64,000 nt of DNA from Acinetobacter dispersus (GCF_009884975.1 NZ_CP041970.1:3906001-3970000), one strand, 5' to 3'; shown: positions 24,702 through 34,092, numbered from the stretch's first letter. The notes: generated by a model from the sequence alone, not told the origin. Numbers and translations: made by a program.

Positions 24702-25889
24702 ATGAGCTCAGTACCGCAAATAAAAGTCCCAGCAACTTATATGCGTGGAGGCACAAGTAAAGGTGTGTTTTTCAAACTGGATGATTTACCTGAAGCGGCA
24801 CAAGTAGCGGGCAAAGCACGTGATCAACTTCTTCTACGGGTGATTGGCAGTCCAGACCCTTATGGCAAACAGATTGATGGTATGGGTGGGGCAACGTCAA
24901 GCACCAGTAAAACAGTAATTTTGACAAAAAGTTCTGAGCCAGAACACGACGTTGATTATCTATTTGGTCAAGTATCAATTGATCAGCCATTTGTCGACTG
25001 GAGTGGTAACTGTGGCAACTTAACCGCAGCAGTGGGTTCATTTGCCATTTCAAATGGTTTGGTTGATGCAGCACGTATTCCTGAAAATGGCATTTGTACG
25101 GTACGGATCTGGCAGAAGAATATCCAAAAAACCATTATTGCCCATGTTCCTGTGACCAACGGTCAAGTTCAGGAAACAGGTGATTTTGAACTGGACGGTG
25201 TGACATTTCCAGCAGCTGAAGTTCAGATTGAATTTTTAGACCCGGCTGATGATGGTGAAGAAGGCGGCGATATGTTCCCGACAGGAAACGTTGTGGATCA
25301 GCTGGTTGTTCCTGAAATTGGTACATTCCAAGCCACATTTATCAATGCTGGTATTCCGACCATTTTCCTCAATGCAGAAGATATTGGTTATCAAGGGACA
25401 GAATTACAAGATCAGATTAATGGTGATGTCGCAGCTTTAGCACGTTTTGAGAAAATCCGTGCTTATGGTGCAGTACACATGGGCTTGATTAAAGATATTT
25501 CCGAAGCAGCTGCGCGTCAGCATACGCCTAAAATTGCTTTTGTATCACAACCAAAAAGCTATACCTCATCAAGTGGTAAGACTGTTGAAGCGGCTGATGT
25601 GGACTTATTGGTACGTGCTTTGTCGATGGGTAAATTACACCATGCCATGATGGGAACTGCTGCTGTTGCGATTGGTACAGCAGCCGCTATTCCGGGTACC
25701 TTGGTGAATTTGGCGGCTGGTGGCGGTGAGCGTGAAGCGGTTCGTTTCGGTCATCCATCTGGAACTTTACGTGTGGGTGCTCAAGCTGAATTGATTGATG
25801 GTAAATGGTCTGTTAAAAAAGCCATCATGAGTCGTAGCGCACGTGTGCTGATGGAAGGCTGGGTTCGTGTGCCAGGTGATACCTTCTAG
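24702..25889 (+). CDS. prpF: 2-methylaconitate cis-trans isomerase PrpF
   Basis: PrpF isomerises the 2-methylaconitate made by AcnD so that the methylcitrate cycle of propionate breakdown can proceed. The 395-residue protein has the family start ATYMRGGTSKGVFFKLDDLP, the GSPDPYGKQIDGMGGATSSTSK segment, the active-site Cys in WSGNCGNL, and the terminal SRSARVLMEGWVRVPGD. AAGGAAG precedes the ATG. Normally prpF sits beside acnD, prpC and prpB; here none is adjacent, so it is either detached from the operon or a second copy. Confidence 0.9.
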   Translation: MSSVPQIKVPATYMRGGTSKGVFFKLDDLPEAAQVAGKARDQLLLRVIGSPDPYGKQIDGMGGATSSTSKTVILTKSSEPEHDVDYLFGQVSIDQPFVDWSGNCGNLTAAVGSFAISNGLVDAARIPENGICTVRIWQKNIQKTIIAHVPVTNGQVQETGDFELDGVTFPAAEVQIEFLDPADDGEEGGDMFPTGNVVDQLVVPEIGTFQATFINAGIPTIFLNAEDIGYQGTELQDQINGDVAALARFEKIRAYGAVHMGLIKDISEAAARQHTPKIAFVSQPKSYTSSSGKTVEAADVDLLVRALSMGKLHHAMMGTAAVAIGTAAAIPGTLVNLAAGGGEREAVRFGHPSGTLRVGAQAELIDGKWSVKKAIMSRSARVLMEGWVRVPGDTF

Positions 25890-25916
25890 TTTATTTTCTT
25901 TTTGAATTTTATTGGT

Positions 25917-25938
25917 AAAGCCTTCATTTGAAGGCTTT
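25917..25938 (+). terminator. Rho-independent terminator after prpF
   Basis: A 9-bp perfect stem (AAAGCCTTC / GAAGGCTTT, loop ATTT) is followed by ATTATTTT. Confidence 0.8.
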
Positions 25939-26059
25939 ATTATTTTAAATCTATTAAAAATACAAACACAATTTCATGAGATAAATAATGTTATGATGTG
26001 GCTATTCTGACAAGTCTTGTCATTTTACTCTTCAATTCAGATTTCCTGAGGCAACAACT

Positions 26060-26977
26060 GTGTCATCTATCTCTCAAGTTAATGCGGATGTTCTAAAACA
26101 AGCTCAACAACGTATTCAACAAGATTTATTGACAGCATTGGCTGCATTTTCAATTCCAGAACCTTTAAAAGCAGCCGTTCACCATACCGTAATGTTAGGT
26201 GGTAAGCGGGTTCGTCCTGCACTTTGTTATGCAGCAGCGTCATTACAGCCGAATCATAACTTTGCAGCAGCGCGCCGTGCCGCAGTTGCAGTTGAATTGA
26301 TTCACTGTTATTCGTTGGTACATGATGATTTGCCATGCATGGACAATGATTTACTACGTCGTGGACAACCGACTTGCCATGTCGCATTTGGTGAAGATAC
26401 TGCTTTATTGGCTGGTGATATTTTGCAGTCGATGGCTTTTGAAATATTGGGCAGCCGTTTGTTTGATGAGCAGGGGCAAGGTACTGAAGCTGCCATTGTC
26501 TTAAAACAAGTGCAAATCTTAGCAACAGCAAGTTCAAGAATGGTTTGTGGTCAGGTATTGGATTTACAGGCCGAAGGGGAAGGAAAACAAGTTGATCAAG
26601 CTGAATTGGAAAACATTCATCGCAATAAAACAGGTGCTTTGATTCAAGCGGCAATCATGATGGGTGCAGTGACCATTTTTAATGGAACTGATCAGGCCAT
26701 TCCGAAATTACGCCAATTTGGGCAAACGATTGGTTTAGCCTTCCAAGTACAAGATGATATTTTGGATGTGACGGCAAGCACTGAGACTTTAGGCAAGACT
26801 GCGGGTAAAGATGAGCAAGTTCAGAAATCAACTTATCCTTCGTTGATGGGCTTAGCGCAAGCACAAGCTTATGCACAAACTTTACATGATCAAGCCTTTG
26901 AGGCCTTGGCTTATTTTGGTGATGATGCCAAAGAGCTGGTCGAAATTTCACAGTTTTTACTGGCACGGAAAAGTTGA
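26060..26977 (+). CDS. ispA: (2E,6E)-farnesyl diphosphate synthase
   Basis: IspA condenses dimethylallyl diphosphate and isopentenyl diphosphate to farnesyl diphosphate for quinones and undecaprenyl lipids. The 305-residue protein has the GGKRVRP motif (48-53), the first Asp-rich motif DDLPCMD (89-95) with the two extra residues typical of bacterial FPP synthases, and the second motif DDILD (232-236). It starts with GTG at 26060, preceded by TGAGG. The usual neighbours dxs and xseB are absent. Confidence 0.93.
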   Translation: MSSISQVNADVLKQAQQRIQQDLLTALAAFSIPEPLKAAVHHTVMLGGKRVRPALCYAAASLQPNHNFAAARRAAVAVELIHCYSLVHDDLPCMDNDLLRRGQPTCHVAFGEDTALLAGDILQSMAFEILGSRLFDEQGQGTEAAIVLKQVQILATASSRMVCGQVLDLQAEGEGKQVDQAELENIHRNKTGALIQAAIMMGAVTIFNGTDQAIPKLRQFGQTIGLAFQVQDDILDVTASTETLGKTAGKDEQVQKSTYPSLMGLAQAQAYAQTLHDQAFEALAYFGDDAKELVEISQFLLARKS

Positions 26978-27068
26978 TACTCATTTCTTAAAATATGTAT
27001 TCTTGATTAATTATTTAGAGTAATGGGATAGATTTAATTATCGAAATTTAATCTAGGTTACATATTTG

Positions 27069-27377
27069 ATGTACATGGTAAATGTTCAAATTGTTCGGTT
27101 CGTAGATTCATCTTTTCCTGGATGGGTCGAATGTCTATTAATTGATACGTCGGGTCGAGAATGGTTTTTTATAGATAAAGCCCCTATTTTTACGGATCAA
27201 AATTTGCATGAAAAAAGTAGCTATCCACAACATGGAAAGATTGCGTGTGAAATGATTCGTTTATGGGTGGAACAAGACGGACGGGAACGTTGCATTATAA
27301 AGACAGACCAGCCTGAGGGGATATCAGCAAAGGGGGGGGAAGTAGAGTTCGAAGTATTTTATGATCAACTAAAATGA
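27069..27377 (+). CDS. Hypothetical protein
   Basis: A 102-residue soluble protein that I do not recognise. It is rich in Trp, Glu and Asp and has the phrase DTSGREWFFIDKAPIF; the pattern suggests a small beta-rich domain. The ATG at 27069 is chosen, with another at 27075 possible; there is only a weak AGG upstream. It lies 91 bp after ispA and 54 bp before the MmcQ/YjbR gene, both on the same strand. Codon use looks like its neighbours. Confidence 0.6.
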   Translation: MYMVNVQIVRFVDSSFPGWVECLLIDTSGREWFFIDKAPIFTDQNLHEKSSYPQHGKIACEMIRLWVEQDGRERCIIKTDQPEGISAKGGEVEFEVFYDQLK

Positions 27378-27431
27378 AAAAAGCAGGGTCATATATTAAA
27401 ATTCATTTTAATAATAATAGGATATCTTTTA

Positions 27432-27800
27432 ATGAATGATGATCAATTAGAACAATGTGCGCTTGAATATGGACAACAACTGGCTTTTTCCATCCAGTCA
27501 CAGCCTTTTGGCCCAGATTGTGAAGTATTTAAGGTCTTTGACAAGGTATTTATGTTGATTGGTGCCTATTCGGGCAAGCTACTGGTGACGATTAAATGTG
27601 AGCCTGAGAAAAGTTTGGAATATCAGGAGCTGTATCCTTCAATTTCGGCAGGCTACCATATGAATAAGAAACACTGGATATCAATTGCCAGTGGTCATGA
27701 AATTACAGCTGATTTGCTGCAAGACCTGATTAAAGATTCTTATGATTTAGTGGTGGGAAAACTCCCACTTAAAGATCGAAAGCGAATTCAGAATGTATAA
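27432..27800 (+). CDS. MmcQ/YjbR-family protein
   Basis: A 122-residue protein of the MmcQ/YjbR family, small cytoplasmic proteins with a CyaY-like alpha/beta fold sometimes described as DNA-binding. The family pattern is clear: QPFGPDCEVFKV, KLLVTIKCEP, a Tyr-rich stretch ending AGYHMNKKHWISI and a C-terminal helix (DLIKDSYDLVVGKLPLKDRKR). Biological role is not established. A strong terminator follows immediately. Confidence 0.85.
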   Translation: MNDDQLEQCALEYGQQLAFSIQSQPFGPDCEVFKVFDKVFMLIGAYSGKLLVTIKCEPEKSLEYQELYPSISAGYHMNKKHWISIASGHEITADLLQDLIKDSYDLVVGKLPLKDRKRIQNV

Positions 27801-27830
27801 AAAATAAAGCAGCGATAACGCTGCTTTATT
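27801..27830. terminator. Bidirectional terminator between MmcQ/YjbR and SPFH genes
   Basis: A 13-bp perfect stem (27801-27813 with 27818-27830, loop ATAA) with A/T runs on both sides lies between converging genes. Confidence 0.9.
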
Positions 27831-27847
27831 TTGATTGGAAACAGGAC

Positions 27848-28699
27848 TTAGTGTTTGCCCATAATTCCACGAATGGCATTGAGTACATCGGCTGGAAGTA
27901 CCACAGTTTTTGCGTTGCTTGATTTAGAAAGATCTTGCATCGCTTTTACATATTGCTCACCGAGTAAGTAAGCAACAGGGATTTCTTTATCACCGACAGC
28001 TGTAGTGACCATTTCAATCGCACGTTGTGAAGATTCCGCAAGAACAACTTGCGCTTCTGCATCACGACGCGATGCTTCCAAACGACCATCTGCTTCTAAA
28101 ATTGCAGCTTGTTTTTCACCATCAGCTTTAGTCACAGTTGCACGACGTTGACGTTCAGCAGCCGCTTGAGCTTCCATCGCAGCCTGCATGGTGTGAGATG
28201 GCTGAATATCTTGGATTTCAACCGTTTTCAAGGTAATACCCCAATCTGAGATATCATCAGAAATGGCTGCTTTTAACTTCGCTTTGATGTGATCACGTGA
28301 AGAAAGTGCATCATCCAAATCCATTTCACCAACAATTGAACGCAGTGAAGTTTGAACAAGGTTTTGAATTGCCCAAGTATAGTTTTCAATCCCGTACACC
28401 GCTTTTTCTGGTGTTGTCAGGTTGATATAAGCTACGGCATTCATCACCAGTACGGCATTGTCTCGGGTAATTACTTCTTGTGAAGGAATATCTAAAACAA
28501 TATCTTTGGTGGTAATTTTATAAGCAACTTCGTCTACATATGGGATAACGAAATTGAGACCAGGATTCAACGTGGTATGGTATTTACCCAGACGTTGAAC
28601 AATCCATTTATAACCTTGGGGAACAATACGAACCCCTTTAAAGATGGTTATAGCAATAAAAGCTAAAAGTGCTAAAACAACAATAGTACCGACAGACAT
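27848..28699 (-). CDS. qmcA: SPFH/band 7 membrane protein, QmcA/stomatin-like
   Basis: A 283-residue stomatin-like protein with one N-terminal membrane helix (about 3-25) and an SPFH domain (VPQGYKWIVQRLGKYHTTLNPGLNFVIPY onward), followed by a long Ala/Glu-rich coiled-coil (EAQAAAERQRRATVTKADGEKQAAI) and a conserved tail. Such proteins form ring-like oligomers in the inner membrane and affect membrane microdomains and protease activity. GAGGG precedes the ATG. It lies 19 bp downstream of an NfeD gene, the standard partner in this family. Confidence 0.9.
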   Translation of the reverse strand: MSVGTIVVLALLAFIAITIFKGVRIVPQGYKWIVQRLGKYHTTLNPGLNFVIPYVDEVAYKITTKDIVLDIPSQEVITRDNAVLVMNAVAYINLTTPEKAVYGIENYTWAIQNLVQTSLRSIVGEMDLDDALSSRDHIKAKLKAAISDDISDWGITLKTVEIQDIQPSHTMQAAMEAQAAAERQRRATVTKADGEKQAAILEADGRLEASRRDAEAQVVLAESSQRAIEMVTTAVGDKEIPVAYLLGEQYVKAMQDLSKSSNAKTVVLPADVLNAIRGIMGKH

Positions 28700-28718
28700 T
28701 GAAAACCCTCTTTTGTGT

Positions 28719-29180
28719 TTATGACGTGCTATGCGGTTGAACGACTAAATCATTACCCAAAATATCAACAACTCGAACGCGATCACCGACTTGTACAGGT
28801 ACGGTACAACGGCAATTCCATTCATCATTACCTAAAACAGGCATCGGAAAGCGCACAATAATTTGTCCATGCTCAAGTCCAGTTTGGATCACCATACCCA
28901 CTTGACCAATGGTTGCTTCACGAGGAAGTCCTGCTTTGGTTTTATCAATGGAGAGAGGTTTGATAAATTTGAACCAAAGAATCGTGCATAAAATAGATAA
29001 AATTCCCCAAGTAATCACTTGAGTTGTAAAGCCCATCATTGGGAAAAGCCACAGTAAAATACAGACCATGACTGCTGCTATGCCAAACCATAATGCAGCA
29101 AAAGCAGGCAAAATTAACTCTGAAAGAATCAGTAAAATCCCTAATACAAACCAGTGCCAAGGTTCAACTACAAATTCCAT
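28719..29180 (-). CDS. NfeD-family membrane protein
   Basis: A 153-residue protein with three to four hydrophobic helices in the first 85 residues and a C-terminal OB-fold domain (REATIGQVGMVIQTGLEHGQIIV...WNCRCTVPVQVGDRVRVVDILGNDLVV). This is the short NfeD type without the ClpP-like protease domain. It is encoded just upstream of qmcA in the same operon; NfeD and SPFH proteins are known to work as pairs in membrane quality control. Confidence 0.9.
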   Translation of the reverse strand: MEFVVEPWHWFVLGILLILSELILPAFAALWFGIAAVMVCILLWLFPMMGFTTQVITWGILSILCTILWFKFIKPLSIDKTKAGLPREATIGQVGMVIQTGLEHGQIIVRFPMPVLGNDEWNCRCTVPVQVGDRVRVVDILGNDLVVQPHSTS

Positions 29181-29361
29181 AGATTTGCTCGCATCATTAA
29201 ACGGAGTGGAGGTGAAAAAATATTCACCTTTAGCACTCTAGCAGATCATTATCTTTATGAATATACAAAGATTGTTTTTTTGGAATTTAGGGCTGATGGT
29301 CACGAGTAATCTTGCTTGGATTGCAAGTCATTATGCAGATCAACAGCCCTTGAGGAGGGTT

Positions 29362-30279
29362 TTAGAATTTAGACTTTGGTGCAGGCTTAAGGGCAGCAGG
29401 AGAGTTTTTAAATGTCGTAATCGCATTTCGAATTGCAGTGATCTTGGCTTGAGCTGCTTTTTCACCTTCTAAAATTGCTTCATTACTCGATTTAAGATCA
29501 AGTGCACCGAGATGACCAACTTTAGGTTGAATCACGACAGTGGCTTGATTGAGCTCCTCATTAATACTTTGTTGTCCCATAATATTAATAGTTTGGTCCA
29601 ATAAGCCCCACATACTGAGGGGTTTACCACCGACTGGACGTGCAGAGATATCTACTGCAATCACAATATCGGCCCCCATATCTTTGGCTGTTTTAACAGG
29701 GATGGGGCTGACTAAGCCACCATCTACATATTTGGTATTGCCAATCACCGCAGGGACAAACACGTTTGGAATACTACAAGACGCACGTACGGCTTGACCT
29801 GCATTGCCTTTTATAAACTCTGCTTTTTTTCCATTATCTAAGCGCGTTGCGACCGCAGCAAATCGAATTGGAAATTGTTCAATTGGTTTATTGCCGACTT
29901 GGCTATTCACATAATTCTGTAGTTTTTGTCCGAGAATAATGCCTTGACTATTTATAGTTAAGTCACGCAAATCAGATTCTTGCAGTTTTAAAGCCAGATT
30001 TTGCATTTGATAAGGTGTTTGACCGCTGGCGTAAATACTGCCTACGAAACTACCTGCACTGGTACCTGTCACGATTTTGGCTTTAATACCATGAGACTCT
30101 AACACCTTGATTACACCAATATGGGCAAAGCCCTTGGCACCACCACCGCCTAAGGCGAGTGCAATCACGGGTTCACGCGCTTTAATTGCCGTTGTAGAGG
30201 GTGTTTTCTTTGCTGTTTGATCACAACCAAATAAAGCCAAGCTAACAATAGCGAGACAAGACAGTCGAGCAATTTTCAT
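29362..30279 (-). CDS. Patatin-like phospholipase lipoprotein
   Basis: A 305-residue patatin-family lipid acyl hydrolase with a lipoprotein signal ending in LFGC (Cys19). The oxyanion loop GGGGAKG is at 44-50, the nucleophile Ser74 in GTSAG and the second catalytic residue Asp186 in DGG, so the dyad is complete. It resembles the RssA/NTE group. ATG 30279 is preferred because the lipobox signal starts there; an in-frame GTG at 30315 exists. The acyltransferase gene lies 62 bp upstream on the same strand, so both may handle phospholipids. Physiological substrate unknown. Confidence 0.87.
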   Translation of the reverse strand: MKIARLSCLAIVSLALFGCDQTAKKTPSTTAIKAREPVIALALGGGGAKGFAHIGVIKVLESHGIKAKIVTGTSAGSFVGSIYASGQTPYQMQNLALKLQESDLRDLTINSQGIILGQKLQNYVNSQVGNKPIEQFPIRFAAVATRLDNGKKAEFIKGNAGQAVRASCSIPNVFVPAVIGNTKYVDGGLVSPIPVKTAKDMGADIVIAVDISARPVGGKPLSMWGLLDQTINIMGQQSINEELNQATVVIQPKVGHLGALDLKSSNEAILEGEKAAQAKITAIRNAITTFKNSPAALKPAPKSKF

Positions 30280-30341
30280 ATCAGGTGCAGATAAAATGTA
30301 CAAAAAGATGGGCACATCAGAGCAGATTTGCCCTCAACTTT

Positions 30342-30968
30342 CTAGTTTTTTTTCACAAGTTTTTGTAAGGGTTCAGCCAGCCAATCTGGATTCTTTGGTG
30401 AAAAGTGTCCGACATAGCGTTGCATGATTTGCTCTAGGTCTTGTTGATAGTGACCTGTCGGAGTAAAAGCACCTAAGCAGTAAATGGTTTTATGATCGTA
30501 ATCAAAGGCAAACATCACGATGGGAATCCCAGCGGCATGCGCGATATGATAAAAGCCACTTTTCATTTTTTCGGCTTTTTTACGCGTGCCTTCAGGCGCC
30601 ATGCCGATCCAGATTTTATCGTGCGCATGAATCGTGGCCACTACCTGTTCAGTCAAACCATGGGCGCTGTCACGACGCACGGGAATCAGCCCAGCCCAAT
30701 TTAATAACGGCTGAAATGGTGGTTTGAACAGACTATCTTTACCCAAGACGGTAATCTTTAGACCTAAGCCGCCAATGGCTAAAAAGCCATACCAACCATC
30801 AATGTTGGAGGTATGCGGCGAGATAATCGCAACAGCTTTGGGTAGATTGGGAATTTCACCTACGACAGTCCAGCCTTGACCGAGAAAAAGTTTTTTACAC
30901 AATGCACGACTATAAGCAGTCCCACGTTGGGGAACCAACGGAGGTAAATCTGGAAAATGCTGTGGCAT
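30342..30968 (-). CDS. 1-acyl-sn-glycerol-3-phosphate acyltransferase-family protein
   Basis: A 208-residue PlsC-superfamily acyltransferase. The catalytic HX4D box is HTSNID (52-57) and the glycerophosphate-binding block is PEGTRK (125-130). It lacks an obvious N-terminal transmembrane helix and is shorter than canonical PlsC, so it is a PlsC-like paralogue rather than the housekeeping enzyme. The likely reaction is acylation of a lysophospholipid or related acceptor at the inner membrane. Confidence 0.85.
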   Translation of the reverse strand: MPQHFPDLPPLVPQRGTAYSRALCKKLFLGQGWTVVGEIPNLPKAVAIISPHTSNIDGWYGFLAIGGLGLKITVLGKDSLFKPPFQPLLNWAGLIPVRRDSAHGLTEQVVATIHAHDKIWIGMAPEGTRKKAEKMKSGFYHIAHAAGIPIVMFAFDYDHKTIYCLGAFTPTGHYQQDLEQIMQRYVGHFSPKNPDWLAEPLQKLVKKN

Positions 30969-31112
30969 AAATCACGATATGTAATGACAACTATAATCAT
31001 GTTAAACGCTCATGACAGCGACTGCATTGGCAAAAAATAAGATTTTATTGCCTTACAGATGAAAGGATTGGATACTTGAACGACCTTATTGTGCAGCCAT
31101 GGAAAACTCTAA

Positions 31113-32360
31113 ATGCTTAATCTTCGACAGGTTTACATTTTATTGTTTTCTTTATATTGGGCGCAGGGTTTACCTGTAGGTTTTATGACCCATGCATTGC
31201 CTGTAATTTTAAGAGCACAAGGGGTGTCTTTAGCCCATATTGGTGGCTTTGGCTTATTAATGCTGCCTTGGTCGATTAAGATTTTTTGGGCCGCTTATGT
31301 GGATCGTTTTGCCTTATCCGGATTTGGGCACTACCGTAGCTGGATCATTCCGACGCAACTTTGCAGCGTTGTTATTCTGATTATTCTCTCATTTTTCCCT
31401 ATTGATGCCTTGGATCAACCGAGTTATCTGCTGATTTTTTTTGGCTTACTCTTGTTGATGAATTTAACTGGCGCAACTCAAGATATTGCCACCGATGGTT
31501 TGGCGGTTAATTTACTCAAAAGTGATCAGCAGCATTGGGGCAATACCTTTCAGGTGATTGGATCGCGATTAGGTTTTATTGTCGGGGGAGGCGCTGTACT
31601 GTGGTGTTTGGATTGGCTGAATTGGCAAAGCACATTTCTGGCTTTGGCAGGTTTGGTTTTTTTAAACACTTTGCCTGTTTTGTTTTATTCCGAGCCGCAA
31701 CATGAAAGCAAAGAGACACTAAATAAAGCAAATACCCAATCCTTTACTCAGGCAATTAAAGCCTATTTAAATTATTTTCAATCCTCTCAAGAGTTAAAAG
31801 TATGGCTGTTAGTATTGATCAGTTTTAAAGTGGCTGATGGTCTAGCAGGACCTTTATTGAAACCATTGATGGTGGATATGGGACTGAATTTCACTCAGAT
31901 TGGTGTGTTTATTACCATGTTTGGTGCTGTGGCTGCATTGTTAGGTGCTGGCATTGCAGGCTTATTGTTGAAGCATTATTCCAGAGTACAGTGCCTAATT
32001 GTGTTTTCCTTCCTGAAAATTATGAGTTTAGGGGGATATACAGTTCTCGCTTATCATTATGAAACCCAGAATCACATTACACCAATCTGGCTTTATGTCG
32101 TGAATGCATTAGAAGATGCCTTTTCAGCGATGTTATTGGTGGTGATGCTGACACTGATCATGCAGTACAGCCGTAAGAAATTTGCAGCAACAGACTTTAC
32201 TTTCCAAGTCTCTATCATGGCAACGGTGAGCGGATTACTCTATTTGTTCAGTGGTGTGATCGGTGATTGGCTTGGATACTATCGCTATTTGATCGTGATT
32301 TGTATTGTTTCGACGCTTTGTTTGGTTCCAATTTATTATTGGAAAAATAAAGCAAGATAA
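31113..32360 (+). CDS. MFS transporter of AmpG / RhtX-FptX type
   Basis: A 415-residue MFS carrier with 12 hydrophobic segments. The opening LYWAQGLPVGFMTHALPVILRAQG and PWSIKIFWAAYVDRF closely follow the pattern of AmpG-like permeases and of the related RhtX/FptX single-protein siderophore importers. Substrates could be muropeptides, a siderophore or another small molecule; sequence does not decide. A weak GGAAA precedes the ATG. No siderophore or peptidoglycan gene is adjacent. Confidence 0.8.
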   Translation: MLNLRQVYILLFSLYWAQGLPVGFMTHALPVILRAQGVSLAHIGGFGLLMLPWSIKIFWAAYVDRFALSGFGHYRSWIIPTQLCSVVILIILSFFPIDALDQPSYLLIFFGLLLLMNLTGATQDIATDGLAVNLLKSDQQHWGNTFQVIGSRLGFIVGGGAVLWCLDWLNWQSTFLALAGLVFLNTLPVLFYSEPQHESKETLNKANTQSFTQAIKAYLNYFQSSQELKVWLLVLISFKVADGLAGPLLKPLMVDMGLNFTQIGVFITMFGAVAALLGAGIAGLLLKHYSRVQCLIVFSFLKIMSLGGYTVLAYHYETQNHITPIWLYVVNALEDAFSAMLLVVMLTLIMQYSRKKFAATDFTFQVSIMATVSGLLYLFSGVIGDWLGYYRYLIVICIVSTLCLVPIYYWKNKAR

Positions 32361-32696
32361 AGATCACTTTTTATTACAATTTTTTGTATTAAGCATCCGA
32401 TCATTGAAACAAAGAGTGTTGGCTTATATGGGAATGGAATGATATTCGTCGGATTTTTTGTTTTTTTGAATATAGAAAATAATCAGAAAAGATAGTTGAT
32501 AGATCGATATTAATTAATTGATATTGCAATTAATTCGTTCATAAATAAAAGCATAAAAATATTTTCTGCTCATAAAAAGTGAGTGTATAAAAATTAAACT
32601 TTAGTCGAAATAGGAATAAATTAATAAGATTTTAATCGTTTTGTCATATAAAGTTAATGTGTAGGATTTGTTACAAATTTAACCAGGATGTAAACA
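32361..32696. other. Intergenic region upstream of second porin gene
   Basis: A 336-bp AT-rich region. No gene is supported. It presumably holds the porin promoter and possibly a terminator of the MFS gene, but no strong hairpin was found. Confidence 0.5.
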
Positions 32697-33827
32697 ATGA
32701 AAATCAAAATTGTAACAGCAGCAGTGCTTAGTTTACTTGCAACAACCACTTTTGCCGCACCAACATTTTATGGCGAGATCGATGCCAGTGTTGATTATTT
32801 ACCAGAAAAAAATGCAACTAAATCAAACAAAGACGTTTGGGAAATTAGTTCAAACAGTTCATTCCTTGGACTTAAAGGCGATGAAAAACTGACTGAGCGT
32901 TTAAGTGCTGTCTATGCAATCGAATGGGGTTTTAGTGCCGATGGCGATAGCAATGACTGGACGCAACGTAACCGTTTTGTGGGTTTAAAAGATGCGCAAT
33001 TGGGTACCTTGAAAATTGGTAAGCATGATACCCCAGTAAAACAATTATCAAGTGTAGTTGATACTTTTAACAACTATGTTGCCAACAAGGCTGATATTAC
33101 AGGTATTTTTACGGGTGAAAACCGTATTGATAATGCCGTGATTTATGAGTCTCCAGCAGTGAAACTATTAGATGGTGCGTTTAAATTTAATGCTTTACTT
33201 GCAACAGGTGAGTCTTCTGGTATTAAAGCAACCAGCGGTGGTGCAAAAGTTGCAGGTCGTGGTTTAGGTGATGCATGGTCAGCATCTGTTACCTATGAAA
33301 ATCCATTATTTGTCGCAGGTCTTGGTTATGATAAAGCCATTCCGAGTACTTTTTTGGGCCAAGGTTTCTTAAATGCAGCTGAGCCAGCAATTACTGGTGG
33401 CTCTGTTTTTGCAGCAGCTAATACAGTACGTGCAATTGGTAAAGTAACGCCAATTGATGGTTTGGCTCTTAAAGCTTTATATCAAACGTCAGAGGTAGAA
33501 GAAACGACTTACTCTGATTCAGCTGATGCAACTAAATGGGCTGCAAAAGCGAAAAATATTGATGACACACAAGGCTGGTTATTAGGTGCTGAATATAACA
33601 TCCCTCAAGCAAAAAACTGGACGGTGAAAGGTCAATATAGCCAGAATGACACCAGCTTTAAAGATAACACTGCTGATTACAAAGCAAAACAAATCATTGC
33701 AGGTGCGGACTATGCTTTTAACAAACAAGTTAAAACCTATGGTTATGCAGGTTATCTAACACTTGAACAAGCAAGCAAAAAGGATAAACAACCTGTTGCT
33801 GGTTTAGGTTTAGAATTCAAATTCTAA
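32697..33827 (+). CDS. Gram-negative porin, paralogue of 17581-18720
   Basis: A 376-residue outer-membrane porin with a signal peptide (MKIKIVTAAVLSLLATTTFA) and mature start APTFYGEIDASVDYLPE. The sequence is very similar from end to end to the porin at 17581-18720, including NRFVGLKDAQLGTLKIGKHDTP and the terminal LGLEFKF; differences concentrate in a few loops. CCAGGATG lies before the ATG. No transporter gene is directly associated. It probably admits small anionic or neutral nutrients. Confidence 0.9.
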   Translation: MKIKIVTAAVLSLLATTTFAAPTFYGEIDASVDYLPEKNATKSNKDVWEISSNSSFLGLKGDEKLTERLSAVYAIEWGFSADGDSNDWTQRNRFVGLKDAQLGTLKIGKHDTPVKQLSSVVDTFNNYVANKADITGIFTGENRIDNAVIYESPAVKLLDGAFKFNALLATGESSGIKATSGGAKVAGRGLGDAWSASVTYENPLFVAGLGYDKAIPSTFLGQGFLNAAEPAITGGSVFAAANTVRAIGKVTPIDGLALKALYQTSEVEETTYSDSADATKWAAKAKNIDDTQGWLLGAEYNIPQAKNWTVKGQYSQNDTSFKDNTADYKAKQIIAGADYAFNKQVKTYGYAGYLTLEQASKKDKQPVAGLGLEFKF

Positions 33828-33846
33828 TTTATTTTTGTTAGAAAAC

Positions 33847-33876
33847 GCCCTTTAAGTTTGCTTAAAGGGCTTTTTT
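33847..33876 (+). terminator. Rho-independent terminator after porin gene
   Basis: A 10-bp perfect stem (GCCCTTTAAG / CTTAAAGGGC, loop TTTG) is followed by TTTTTT. Confidence 0.95.
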
Positions 33877-34075
33877 GTTTATATTGTTTTTTTCTTTAAA
33901 TATAATAATTTATTCTCGTTAAACTCTAGGCTAATGAATGGAGAGCTAGTTCAACATGGATTTATAAAAAGGACATTATTCATACTTTCATTAATTCAAT
34001 TCTTTAATAATTCATTCAATGCTTAATTCACTCAATTTTTTAACCTGTCATTTTTGTTGGGTTCCTATTGTTTTG

Positions 34076-34092
34076 TTTAAGTCATTTTTAAG
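34076..34092 (+). promoter_or_regulatory. PmrA box upstream of pmrC
   Basis: TTTAAG-TCATT-TTTAAG (34076-34081 and 34087-34092) is a pair of direct half-sites spaced by exactly 5 bp. It fits the YTTAAK-N5-YTTAAK form of the PmrA/BasR box. It lies 50 bp upstream of the pmrC ATG, consistent with autoregulation of pmrCAB. Confidence 0.7.

Noticed and set aside
29257..29472. Plus-strand 71-codon frame near the patatin gene
   Set aside because: Its 3' half is antisense to the patatin gene end and its residue composition is not protein-like after the first 30 codons.
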